A DNA stretch of 64,000 nt from Aplidium turbinatum (Eukaryota; Chordata; Ascidiacea; Aplousobranchia; Polyclinidae): contig OU964934.1 of NCBI GenBank assembly GCA_918807975.1, forward strand, positions 9,486,001 through 9,550,000. The letters run 5' to 3'. Every line of letters begins with the position of its first letter. Within the stretch, counting starts at the first letter, position 1. Shown here piece after piece: positions 10,605 to 22,337 of the stretch. The notes beneath the pieces are model-generated. The model was not told the DNA's origin, did no database searches, and saw only the letters and a program-made list of their open reading frames with translations. Both the position numbers and the translations under genes were made by a program.

Positions 10605-13506
10605 ATGATTGAAACCGATGTTAGAATACCAACCATTTGCTTGCAAAATTCTAATCAAGATCAAAGCGAAACCGAAAATGATCTTTTAAAAGTAAAAGAA
10701 CTTTCACAAAAGCTTCAACTTGCTATTAAAAGACGCTCAGTACTTCAATGGAAAGATGCAATTGAAGAAAAGAAACTTCAAGGATTTTTTGGGTAAGCGT
10801 TGCTTGGTTTGCTTAATAAAGTATAATTCCGTAAAAGTGTTAAACCTAAAATATTGTATGAGGGCTCAAAACTACTCGTTATGTCACCTATTTGTTCTTG
10901 ACCATTTCGATTAAGAATAAGGCAGTGACATATTTCGCATACATCACGTTTTCTTAACCGCTATAAACTAAAAACTTTATGACTTTGAAAACCTGAAGAT
11001 TTTCAAATGTTAAAAATTAGTTAAGCGCTTTCTGGCTTAGCTTACCTGTTTTGGAATTACACTTTTGTAGCTTAGCCTACTGTTATCATCTGGTAAAAAA
11101 CATTAAAGATACTTACCTGACTTGAGTTACTTTGCAATCCCTGTGGCAACCGCGGCAAGTGTCATGCGAGTGCAACGTAAGCAGACAAACTCAATCTCAA
11201 CTCTCAAAGTTTTATGATGTCCGATTATTATAATTAATATAATTCATCATCTGCATGTTGGTTTGGCAAAGTTGCAAGATTTATGGAACAAGTTGCAAGG
11301 CTTATAGTCAACTTTTGCTTCAAAACCAAAAGCTTTATTTAGCATACGTAGAAAGTTTTCACAAACGTAACTCGCATACATACATGTATTGTATACTGTA
11401 TAATGATGCACTTATATTTCAGTATTGCGAAAACAAACCCTTCTTTTAGAATTGAATACAATCTTGTCTAGGTGACTATTACAACCAGTATGGATTTAAT
11501 TGTCGCTTTTGGGAAGAGCAAGTTTAGTTACATTAATATTATGTTGAGTAATATTTTGAGAGCATGCTTTTTGTACAGTATAACTGCAACCAAACAATGT
11601 ATTAAAAGTCAGCAGAGGCTATTTACAAACAAAATAACTTACATGCAGAACGTTGACTATTTTGCAAAATTTTGTTAAGTTAAAATATTAAAATAGCCTA
11701 CAGTCAAGTTTCATAAACCGAAGTTTTGACAATAATTGACGATTGAGATTTACTTCCAATCCTCTTTTCATCTTTAAAACGTTTTTCTCCAATGCATTTC
11801 ACCTTTTTTTTGAAGTCCCAAATCGGACAACCTCGCGGAGGGTTGCTTGTTTTTCTATGTTTTGATGACATAAGGTAGCTCGTAGTGATGAGGTCTTGCA
11901 GTGTAGGCGATTGCGCACAATGCCGAAAATGCAGTGGGCTGTGACACTAAAACAATTTTTTATACATTACAAATGTAGATTACTTAAAAATTTTACTTGA
12001 AAATTATTTCAGAAATCCTGCACCTGAAGAAAAAAACCTGGCCACAATTCAAGAAGTTACCGAAAAAGTGAGCCTAGCCATATCCAGAACTCACGAACAT
12101 TGCAGTGACAACAACCAGCAATTGAAGAAAAGATACGCAGAAAAAAATATTTATGAAACAGATTGTAGTGCTGAAAAGAACAATGACCATTCAACAAAGA
12201 CAACTCCGCTGCATTCCCATACAAATTCAAGGCAAAGTAGGCCGTCAGCCTCAAATGATTCCGCAGACTTGGATGATGACGAAGTGAGCACACATTACAA
12301 CTGTGGCTTGTTTCCCCGGAAAGCTGAAAAACGTAAGTTTTCTTACCATTTTAACTTGTGGTTTTCTTTTCCAATCTACTTTCAGTATGTTTGGATAATT
12401 GGACACTGTTGTTAATTTTTAGGAACCAACGAAGCGGAACGGTGTCGGAAAATTACAGAATCTCTCTCGAAGATTCGAAGAGATCTTGTAAATATATATT
12501 TGCTTTCTTATCTTTTATTAATTAGACTTACGTCTTTCAATGTTGTTTTAACATAATTATCATGTGTTTTCAACAATTGTTATAATCCAAAGTATGGTGC
12601 TTGTTTTTAGCAAGTGTCGTAAACTGAGCAATACAATATTATGCCACGGATGCTTTGTTGTAAAATTAAAAACTTGCATGACGGTTTTAGATTCATTGAA
12701 GCAATGAGATAACAAAGATTGGCAATTATATTAAATATCCTTTCAATAGAAAGAAGAACTCAATAACTACAATGTATATTGCATAATGCACAGTTGTAGT
12801 TACATAAAATTTGCACAAAAATAAAAATAGATCCAACTCATAATCGTGAAAGGCATGTTGATAATCATTTTTGTGCATCCGAGGCTGCATATGCGGAACT
12901 GTATTACGTTTGAACTACCATATCTTTGCATGGTCTTAAGAATTTTTTTTGCTTCTCAGATTCTTATGCACATGGAAGATCACTCTTTAGCGCGGAAACT
13001 GCTCGATATTAGAGAAAACTTAAACCGCCACAAGGCGAGAGTGAGCTGTGACGAACACGCCGCAATGTTGGATGATTTTTCATGGGAAATAGAAGAAGAG
13101 GAGGAATTTGATGAGAAATATAAAGGTAAGTAAAATGATATGTTCAACTGGTTCATTTGATACACTCATGACACAAGTTTTGAAATCAACACAACTAACT
13201 GCAACTTTTTGAAACTACCGGTTAAAATTTTTATTTTTATTTATCTGTTTCACTTATATCGTCCAATACGCTGCAATGTCCAAAGTTAAAAGAGATGTTA
13301 ATTGCAGCTGTGGTTTATCCTATCACCAAAACTGAATGTGGACCGCTTGCTGTGATTTTTAAACATGCTTCTTCTTACTTGCAGCAAGCGACCTCTCTAG
13401 CGCCATGGTACGGCAGCCCGATTCCCTCCTCAGCAGTTCTTCGTTTTTACGTCATATGGGGATAAGCAAAATGAGCATGGACTTTAGACGATTTTCTGTT
13501 ATTTGA
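10605..13506 (+). CDS. FAM167 family protein, complete
   Basis: Five coding exons: 10605-10792, 12013-12332, 12423-12487, 12960-13125, 13385-13506; all GT-AG, phase kept, 286 aa. The ATG at 10605 is the first in frame. Matches to the FAM167 (DIORA) family: an N-terminal 'VKELSQKLQLAIKRRSVLQW' block like vertebrate '[20 protein letters not shown]'; a C-terminal helix 'EDHSLARKLLDIRENLNRHK' then 'CDEHAAMLDD' like '[20 protein letters not shown]...CRLHRRMLND'; and an end 'FLRHMGISKMSMDFRRFSVI' like 'LKLIGVTKMNINSRRFSLC'. The middle (exon 2) is polar, low in conservation and probably disordered. There is no signal peptide or TM segment, so it is likely cytoplasmic with a coiled-coil C-terminus. 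Vertebrate FAM167A is known mainly from autoimmune-disease genetics beside BLK; the molecular role here is open. Slightly longer than the vertebrate protein (about 214 aa) because of the middle part. Confidence 0.88.
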
Positions 13507-13675
13507 CCAGTTCACCAAACCGAAGCTCTACTTCTTGTCTCATAACCTTATACCGACCAAATCTGTGTAGCATTCGATTTTATTTGTTTGAAAGAAAATA
13601 GCTTCGAGTTTTTATTTAGCAGATATCTTTGTATTTTCGTTTTTACTCTGTCTTTTGCACAAAACTGATCTTCTT

Positions 13676-13681
13676 AATAAA
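13676..13681 (+). terminator. Candidate polyadenylation signal of the FAM167 gene
   Basis: AATAAA 170 nt after the stop codon, in an AT-rich 3' UTR. Confidence 0.45.
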
Positions 13682-14277
13682 AAAAATCAAATGTCATAGT
13701 GACATACAAAACTCGGCATCCTTTATAAAGTTTATCTAAGAAAGCTTTTAAGTTTTAACAAGTGAGGGTGAGTTACAATCTGTTTTCGTGGCCTACCACA
13801 GACCGAGGCATGTGAAAATGACATTCACAAAGTCTACGTAATCTTATTTATTTTTTGTAGTTGCTTTAAATTAAATGAAATGTAAATTAGAAGGAGTGCC
13901 TTGGTTTTGTCTAAACGAATTCAGGCTTATGTCTTGGTGTCGAGAAGTTATAACTTAAGCAAATAGGTTTATCAAGTTAAAATCCGTAGCGTATCTATTT
14001 CAAACGTTTCGTTAGACAAGTTATTTTGTCAAGGGACTTACTGATTTGCTAAGCTCTTAAACAAATCGATTGCAACGTGTTCAGGAGAAGAGAAATGACA
14101 GCAAAACTAAAAGATGTTGTTGCAACATTTAGTGTGTGCAATTCGGCACCTCACTTCAAAGACAGTTTTCCCAATAGTGGCACCTAGCGGATAAAATAGT
14201 TTTCAATAATAACGACTTCGCGTGTAAAAAAAATTAATATTGTTTGACTTGGCAATCGTGCCTGCATCAGTGGTTCA
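13682..14277. other. Intergenic, nothing recognised
   Basis: No exon or repeat boundary seen. Confidence 0.4.
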
Positions 14278-14589
14278 AAATAGCAGCAGTGGCCGAGTGG
14301 TTAGCGCGTTGGCTCGCAGTCGAGAGCCTGCATGTTCGACTCCAGCCACCCGCACCTGCTGTTGTTTCTCTGGGCAAGAAACTTTACGATAATTGCCTCT
14401 ACCCAGTGATCGATTTCGAGTAATGGGTAGTACCAAATTTAAGTCATAAGTAGAGTAGACAACCGGAAACAAACATTGCCGTCGGCTGCAGCGTGGGTCA
14501 GGTGTATGTCGGAAGGCGTACACCGATGCATAGCGCTCAAGGCAGCTTTCCCGCAATGCAGGATAAAGATATGAAAAACAAACAAACAA
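14278..14589 (+). mobile_element. tRNA-derived SINE
   Basis: A tRNA-like head, type Ser/Leu: A box 'TGGCCGAGTGGTTAGCG' and B box 'GTTCGACTCC'. A body containing 'TCTCTGGGCAAGAAACTTTA' follows, resembling the 'CTGGGCAAGRCACTTAACCC' block found in several deuterostome SINEs. The 3' end is an (ACAA)n-like tail at about 14575-14589. No clear target duplication. Confidence 0.75.
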
Positions 14590-15721
14590 ATATTCTGCAA
14601 CTACTTAACAGCATTATGTATAATTTTCAAGATAATGTACAAACCTAGCTTAAACAGAGGCTTTGCAGTCTGACAAAAGATATTCTCTTCCTAAATTAAT
14701 TTTTACCACTTTGTTTTACTACTGCAGTATCGACAACATGTGCTTTGCAATGGACCAACAAATTGGCGCTTGCTTACTCTTTACTTAATTTGAACCATTA
14801 GCCACAAAGTGTATGCCACAAACGCATATGAGAAAAATCAAGAGTTTAAATGCTTAAAGAACGCAGTTATTTTTTTTTTTTTAAAGACAAAATACGACGT
14901 AGCTGAATTATGGAATTGTTTGTTTATAGAAGAAAAGCGCAAACTAATCATAAGCAAGCAATATGTTACCACTACATGTTTAACACAGTCTATAGCAATA
15001 CGCCATTATCTGACAGTTGCATAATACTTTGCAGTATCGGAATATGTGACGTTGGTATGGGAAAGTGCAGCTGCTTACAGCAAACTTACATAAGAGAATG
15101 AATGTCATCAAAAGTAAAGTAGTTCTATATATTTTGTTACACTACCAAGATCTGCCAAAAGTTGAAAATCGACAGTCTTTGTTGGTGATAAATCGTACTT
15201 GGAACAAGCAACGTTTGTAGCTTGCGGTTCAAAAAGCTTTCAAATTTGGATTGATTACAGTACTTTTTCTACGTTTGTTGGCTCATTTATTAATGCAATA
15301 GGCTACACTATCTATAAAGACTAAGGAGACTGGTAGCCTACGCAATAAAAATGTCAAGAATAACTAATCTTTGTAGACAAGCTTTCAAAGCCTACATTGT
15401 AAAAATCAAATGTTTTGTACAAGAGCTTATTCTACCCTAAATATATAGCTTACGGTTCTACTAGCATCAGTAACAGTGGAGAGTGATGCCTCTCAACCTT
15501 TGTACCTACCTCCTCGGTTCTATAAAGAAAGATAAGCTATAATATAAGGATCCATGAGCTAAGATGCAACTGAACGATTGAACATACTAAGCAACAAAAG
15601 TTAGCCAGGTTCAGTTACTTTTCAAAGCTTTTGCCACCGAAAAGGCGGTATTTTTAATATCTTACTCAAATAAAAATGTGTATATTGCAGTGTTTTTAAT
15701 CAGGCATCGTTACATGTAAAA
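14590..15721. other. Intergenic, upstream of the FG-GAP gene
   Basis: No coding exon supported. Several TAGCCTAC words occur. The stretch must contain the promoter and 5' UTR of the next gene, but I see no clear TATA or initiator. Confidence 0.35.
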
Positions 15722-18700
15722 ATGTTAACTGTGGGATTATTTTTGTGCATTCTTCCTTTGTGCTTGCATGGAGCTGAAATTAGCCCAAAACCAAAGTTCA
15801 TGTACGATGTCTCTCTCTCATTCAGTCCAGCTTTTTGCAGTATCTTAGAGAACAAAGAGGCAAGTGCAAATGCCGGGCATACTATCAATGACATTGGGGT
15901 GTCATCGTTTGATGGAGACATGTGCGTAAGATTTCGTTGCTAGACTAAAATAAATAGGTGCATTGCACTTTAACTTTGCTGACTAAAATCACATCTTTCT
16001 AATAAATAAAATCTCATCATCACACTGCTAGCCTACAAGCTGCTTAATTGCGATACGGCTGCAGCATTTGTACAAAACTGTAGCCTACCTCAAGAAAACA
16101 TAAAATTAATTCACAACCCGAAGCAACTTACTTAGCCTACTTGTGAATGTATCGAGAGGAAATTTTGCAAGATAAGTTAAAATTCTGACCAAAACTGGTT
16201 TCATTTCTATTTTTAGAATTCACAGGATGTTGTAGCCTAACTTGTTCTAAGATTACGTCTCTTGCATAATTCCATTATTTCATAAGTTTTCAAACGGTCA
16301 AGATGCAACTCAGTCCTATTGAAACCACATCCTGCACAGTATTGATTCAATTCGTTACTGATGTTTCATTTTTTTTGTCTAAAATTAACAAAATCTTTGT
16401 GCTTCGTTCAGAAATGCAAAAGACACAACGTACAGTTTGAACAATGTCAATGACTACTTGCTTGACTCCACATTTACCTCAAACATGTTAACCGATCAGC
16501 TGTCTTGGCCTAACGAAGTCAACCAGGTCCCAGGTGAAAGTTGTGTTGCAAAACTGACATGCAAAGGATGATTCAAGTGCAAAAATATATTAATTTGCCG
16601 ATTTTTTTGTCAAAGGAAAACCAAAATTATACTGTAGTAGAATTATATGTACGCAAAGTGTTGCTCATCGGCGTGAAAATGCATTCCTTACAGGCCTATA
16701 GATTGTATGCTTATGCTGACATCATTAGGCTAGCCTACAGTTCTAGAATTACAGTATCAAGTCAGACATCAACAAGAGCAAAACAGTATCTTACACAAGA
16801 AATCTGTTTAATGGAAGTCAATTTGAAATTTAAATTAATTTGGGCAACATTTAACCTTGTAAATAATTATGTGGCATGTAGCAGGCAAATCATAGATAAT
16901 GTACCTCAAATAGAATTGCAATATATTCGGTGAAACAAACCACTTTTAAATTCAAGATGGTGTCTTCGATGCAAGAGTTTGGACTGTTGCAAGTGGATTT
17001 TTTCTGCCTGGCAAAGACAATGGTTCTATCGCCTTGATCGATGTTACAGACAAATCTAACACAGGTGAAGCACAAAGTATTCAATTGCAACTTACCGGTA
17101 CTAAAAACAAAAGCTTGTGCTAGAAAGGAGAAGAATAGCTGAATTGTTGCCATGGCATTTTATACTTGTTGCAAATGCAGTATCTTTGATACAATATAGA
17201 AACAAAGATTTTGTACATTAATTTTACTTCGAGTACAATCCTGTATAGCTTTCCTGTCCTACGCCCTAGTTCGTTAAACTATATTTTCTAGTTTTAGACA
17301 GCAATACTTGTAAAACATATTGAGGTAAAAACTGTTCAGCAATTGTTTTAAGTCTTCCACTAAACCGGATTACATTTCCAGTTCCTGTTCTTATTACGCC
17401 AACTGGTGGCTCCAAAATATGGTTTTATCATCGTGTGTTGTGGCAAGATATGAACCAGGATGGTTACTTGGATGCAGTAACTGCAAGAGCGTATGGAACT
17501 GGAGGTAAAATCTGTTTAATTATTTTAACACTGCAATGAGCCATTAATGCCTAATTGAAACCACGCCTTGAAGCAATGTGCATTCAGAAAAGGTTTATAA
17601 CCAAAAGTGGCTCTTTTAAATTTCCACAATGATCAACTTACTATCATGCTCACATAAGTTTTTGTTTTTTTCCAAACGATTTTTATGAAACCTTTGCTAC
17701 ATCAAACGTAAACAATTAACATGCGTACCCGAATAAAAAACCGCTGCAGATCTAGCAGTTATAGGCATAGGCGTAGCCAGGGGGGGGCGAACGGGGCCAC
17801 GGCCCCCCCAAATTTTCAAAGTTTGGATTCCGAAGTTGAACCCTTTGTTGAAATATAATTTGTATAAATTTATATTGTTTTCCAAGACATCTGGCTATTA
17901 ACATCCCCCAGGACTTGTTTTAGACACACAGAAAGACACCAATAAATTTTGCAAATCGTAAATCGCTCAAAGTTTACGCGATTTACGCTTCTTTTAACTA
18001 ATCTGTGGAAGCAATTTCAGAATCGCTTACTCTGTAGGGTTTTTGTGTAGCTGAGTTTTTTGTGTTCTCTAATTTTAGCCGCAGTTTTTGCCCGTTTGTG
18101 TGTAGATAAGAGCTACCTTTAATAAGTTAATAGCTGTTTATCTGCTAATAAGTTTCATACAAATATTACCCTGAAAGTGTTTCCAGAAAGCGTTATAATC
18201 CATTATTTAAGTGTAATTTTGCAAAAATTTTCCGGGGGAGCATGCCCCCGGACCCCCCTAGAATACGCGTGCCTTCGGCACGCTCTAACCCCCACCAGCT
18301 TTATTGCTTCCCTTGCTTAACCCACCAGGATGCGCCACTGCACATCAGGTGGCGATGTCTTAAATCAAACATTTTGTCGTTCTCTTCAATTCATCAAATA
18401 TTTGGCCCCCCCCAAAATTTTTTTCTGGCTACGCCACTGGTTATAGGCCTACATAAAAAATGACGATATATAGTTAATAACTGTCGAAAGAATTGTGACA
18501 GCTGGTGCAACTGAATCTCAGTTAATTTGGCTCGAAAACCCTGGTTTGAAATACATCACTCCTTCCTGGAATCTACATGTCGTCCATGAAGGAACTGAGG
18601 ACATTTCGTTCCGTATACACGACATGGAGTTGCCAGATGGCTCGACCACCACAGTGATACTAAGCGCTGGATTCTGGAGGTAATGACATAAGTAAAGTGC

Positions 18701-21700
18701 AATCTGTTATATGACAACCAAGCAACTTTATAACCAAAATTAGATGCTGCTTTCTGTTTTTTGTATGGTCCAGCGAATGAAAATGAAAAAATTAATTAAC
18801 AAAACTAAAACCTCTGTAATGTCAGATATATATTCACGTTTTAAATTATGTCAATTTTCCGACTACATTGTTGTATATCAAAATCATACGTGAAGGTTTT
18901 TGAGATATTTTTCTACTTAATTTACTATGAGTCTATATAATTATTACTACTATCAGTCCATTGTTATACATATTATTATACAATAGTTTTAATTTTTCAT
19001 AAAAGCCACGAACTGGGTCTGACTTGGAGTTCTTCTAATGACTGGTTAGATGCATCTTCCATCAAGCACTTATCGGTGGATAATTACGGATGGTACTTTG
19101 ATTTACAGGTAAAAACAAAATAGTTTACATTGCTATAAGCTGTACTGTAGCCTACATATATTTTTTATGTCTGCATTCATTATAAATTCAGTGTTTCTAC
19201 TAAAGTATTCAATAATAAACCTGCTTCATTTATTTTTAAAATAACGTTAAATTTTTGTTATGTTCATCACTCAGAGCTTTCTTTTTTTTCCAGGTTGTAG
19301 ACGTGAATGCAGACGGAAGATTGGATGTTTTGTGTACTACATGGAGTCAATTGGGAAGCCCAGGGGCGCTTTTGGCCTACGAGATTCCAGATGACTGGCA
19401 GAACGAGCCATGGACAAGGCATAGACTTTCATTTTAAAATAACAGTGTAGATGCATAATGTTTAAGTTTTGGTTTTTAACATTCCAAGTGATGGAATATG
19501 TGCAGTGACAAAATGGCAACACGTTTATAAGCAAAAAAACAAATCACTTGTCTAATTGCAACGACGTAACCTACACATTTTCATCGACTTTGCAATATTT
19601 AGGCATGTCTTGCAAGACGGATACACATCATTCAGATTTCCGGGTTCAGGATCACCAGGATCGGCAGTTGCTTTCTGGCCTGTGGTGGAAATGAAATACA
19701 ACGGAAAGTAGGAGATTGTTTTGAAAACCTACTAAAGCAGTAATCGGATCATACATTTGAGAGATAAGCTATAGCTAAAACTGAAACTAGTAGCTACACT
19801 GAATGTAAAAAAAATCCTGCACAATTTACATAGGAGATCTACTTCTGCTATTTGCAGTTACTTATTGAGCTACGCCAGCTTGGTTTCCCATCTGGCTGTG
19901 GCGAGTAGATATGGATTGAATCCGATTCAAATTTGTTTTTATGTAAATGTATGGACTTATACAGACACGTCCGGTCAAATGTTTGATTCAAAGACACTTT
20001 GTAGATCTAGAAACAAAGTTCAAAATAGTTTTCATTTTTCAAAGCATATAAAGATTAACTGCATGTAGGCCTAGTAACGGTGGATAAACAGTTGAACACC
20101 AGGGTCTGCAAACACAGAAACGACGGGATCAAATAATGAAGGTTCAACTCTCTGGGTAGGCAGCTGAGTAACGCACTTCAAGGATAATTAGTGGCATACC
20201 AAGTCCATAGGATTATTTACAAAAGAAAAGAAAACGTTACAAAGAACAGCAGATGTCAAACTTTCATTTTTGTTTTACCGACGGGAGACAGTAGTTTAAC
20301 ATTATAGCCTACAGTCTACAGTCCACAGGTATGCGAAACTTCCAGGTTTTAATTTTTTTCAAAAAGATTTCTCAGTTGAAAAATACCTACTTCCACAATC
20401 ATTTCATCGACTTAACTGCTTTAAAATTCTAATTCTAATCTTCTTCTTCGTCGTATGAGCTGTTCTTCCGGACTATATGTTTGGACATGATGTAATCAGC
20501 CACTCGACAGTCTCGTCATCCAGGGCCTTCAGTCCAAGCGTTCCATGTGGTGGTTGATGGATTGGGCAGTCATGGACGACATGATCTACTGTCTGGTCTG
20601 TGGCGCCACACTCGCATCCCGGTGAGGGAGCCAGGCCCCATCTGCACATTTCTGAACGAAAGCGACCAACGCCGGTTCCTAGGCGGTTAAGCCGGACCTA
20701 CGCAAGTCTTACGAGGGACATTCCCGGAGGGTGGGGATCGACGTCGGGTAGGAAATCACGGAGTCGGGAGGTGTTGTTTTGCCACTCCATGTTCCATGTG
20801 TAGTTCGTCCAGTGTGCCGCACTTATTCCAAGATCTTCAACGTTGTTCAGAAGCTGTCGTGCGGCGGGCAAAAATGGGCGTCTTGATTTCAGTCGCTGCT
20901 GTCCTCCAGGTAGGCGCTGGAGTGTACTGTGGAGGAGGTGGCCGGGGTCCAGCGCGCGACGAGCAAGGGAAATCATAGCTCCTTTACGGCGAAGCTCAGC
21001 AGGTTGGATGCCTGCAAGGATGGTTGGATGCCTGCAAAATTCTAATGACAGTTGAAAAGACTTTAAAACAATTCTAACTTCAGTTCATGGAGTAGAAACG
21101 CATCTTTCTATTTTAATTAGTTGATTCTAACCCCAGTGAAGATAGCATCCCAGCTTTATCAATGATTACACTTTTTAAAGAGAATTCCAAGGCTGATTTT
21201 CGCATCTATTCATGTTTCATTGCAGCAAACCATACATAGTTGTGACTGGAGATGATAATGGAGAAGCTTACATGGTAACCGCTGCTTCTGAAGTGAAAAG
21301 TGACTGGACGTACAACTCTATAACGGTTCGTTTTTGGATTTTCCCACTTTAATTCTTATTATTTTATTTCAACAAAGGGGCGTCTCCAATGCTAACTATA
21401 CTACACATTGTGTAAGATTAACAACCAAGTCTTACGTTTTCAAGTTGAACTAATAGGCTAGCCCTACTCTTGTTTTCACAGAAAAAAGCAAGATTTCCAT
21501 TTTGAAGTAGTATATGGTATTGAGTTACAAAAACATAAAAACTTTGCCTAACTGCTAGCTAGACCACCACCTATATGGTAACGTTTTTTGTTTCAGATCT
21601 ATTCGCAAAGCAAAGGAACAGTTGGTGCAATTGCAGTTGGAGATGTGGATGACGATGGATTTGCAGAAATCTTTATCCCTTCTTATGAAGATAACTTTAT

Positions 21701-21725
21701 CAGAGTGATGACTTATCTCCAATAA
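15722..21725 (+). CDS. Secreted FG-GAP/VCBS-repeat protein (beta-propeller-like)
   Basis: Ten exons: 15722-15921, 16412-16533, 16957-17064, 17382-17504, 18502-18679, 19006-19108, 19294-19418, 19603-19707, 21226-21325, 21597-21725. Phase is kept throughout, 430 aa. Residues 1-17 (MLTVGLFLCILPLCLHG) form a signal peptide. Three calcium-loop motifs of the FG-GAP/VCBS type (DxDxDGxxD) are clear: DMNQDGYLDAV near residue 166, DVNADGRLDVL at 281 and DVDDDGFAEIF at 404. Between them lie blade-like repeats ('LIWLENPG', 'FWPVVEMKYNGN'). No TM segment, so probably extracellular. Length and repeat spacing suit a single propeller domain. I do not recognise a named orthologue; single-domain secreted FG-GAP proteins occur in bacteria, fungi and invertebrates. 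Intron 7 needs a GC donor (AAG|GCATAG at 19419). Intron 4 holds a nested hAT, intron 8 an antisense LINE copy. Confidence 0.85.
17766..18439. mobile_element. Non-autonomous hAT element with 8-bp target duplication, in intron 4
   Basis: 674 bp between exact 8-bp direct repeats GTTATAGG (17758-17765 and 18440-18447), the hAT signature. Ends are CATAGGCGTAGCCAG and CTGGCTACGCCACTG, inverted with two mismatches (canonical CAGTGGCGTAGCCAG). Just inside are G-rich and C-rich tracts (GGGGGGGCGAACGGGGCC; GGCCCCCCCCAAAATT). No transposase. The interior contains a piece of a second hAT family (17965-18340). Confidence 0.85.
17965..18340. mobile_element. Right part of a second hAT family nested in the element above
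   Basis: Runs collinear with the right third of the hAT at 59808-61073: 'AGTTTACGCGATTTACG', 'TTCTTTTAACTAATCTGTGG', 'TAATAAGTTAATAGCTGTTT', 'GCATGCCCCCGGACCCCCCT', 'GTGCCTTCGGCACGCTCT' and the terminal 'CAGGATGCGCCACTG'. Its left end is not recognisable. Confidence 0.7.
20434..21035 (-). mobile_element. 5'-truncated LINE copy in intron 8, 11-bp target duplication
   Basis: Flanked by AAAATTCTAAT at 20423-20433 and 21036-21046. Minus-strand coding matches the 3' part of the LINE at 23197-25705: over the 92-residue frame starting 'MISLARRALDP' I count 5 differences. The tail is a CGACGAAGAAG-type simple repeat at the left. The 5' (right) end carries a small duplication of GGTTGGATGCCTGCAA. Confidence 0.85.
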
Positions 21726-21789
21726 GAATGAAATAGCCTACAAAGTGCTACCTTGCCATAAATTTCGATTAAAAAGTTGTGGTTGAAAA

Positions 21790-21795
21790 AATAAA
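21790..21795 (+). terminator. Candidate polyadenylation signal of the FG-GAP gene
   Basis: AATAAA 65 nt after the stop codon. Confidence 0.5.
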
Positions 21796-22337
21796 GTAAA
21801 AATTAAAGAATTGGCAGCATATCTGGATTAAATATAAGCATAGACAACAGTGTTATAGAATGTTTAAAAGGCAAATGACAGATGGGCAGATGTTGTTATA
21901 AAACTCTTCAGTAGCTTGAATACTATTTCCAGACTGAGAATATCTATATGAATTCCATGTGAAACTCTAAACCGCGATAAAAACTGTATATAGGCTACTC
22001 ATATCATGATCAAAGATCAATTAGGCCTGCACTCCCTACAGTCATAAAAGCGGCAAGTCAATCCTGCACGTCTAGTTCCGACAGGCAGGCCTATTCAGAG
22101 CATTGTGATTGTTTCCGAACTTATAATCCACGGTAGCTGTTTAGCTTAATTTTATTTTGATTTGTAAAATGGCAAAACATCATACAAAACGTATTTATAA
22201 ATTTCGCTGGGTTAGTCATTACCGCTATTGGCGCTATAGCAGCTAAACGTTAAGAATTTGGTATTTAGTTTGTCAAGTGAAGATGTAAAAACGAATTTAA
22301 AATATTAAATATTCAACGAAGGCGTAAACGTCTTAGG
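21796..22337. other. Intergenic, nothing recognised
   Basis: No exon or repeat boundary seen. Confidence 0.4.
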
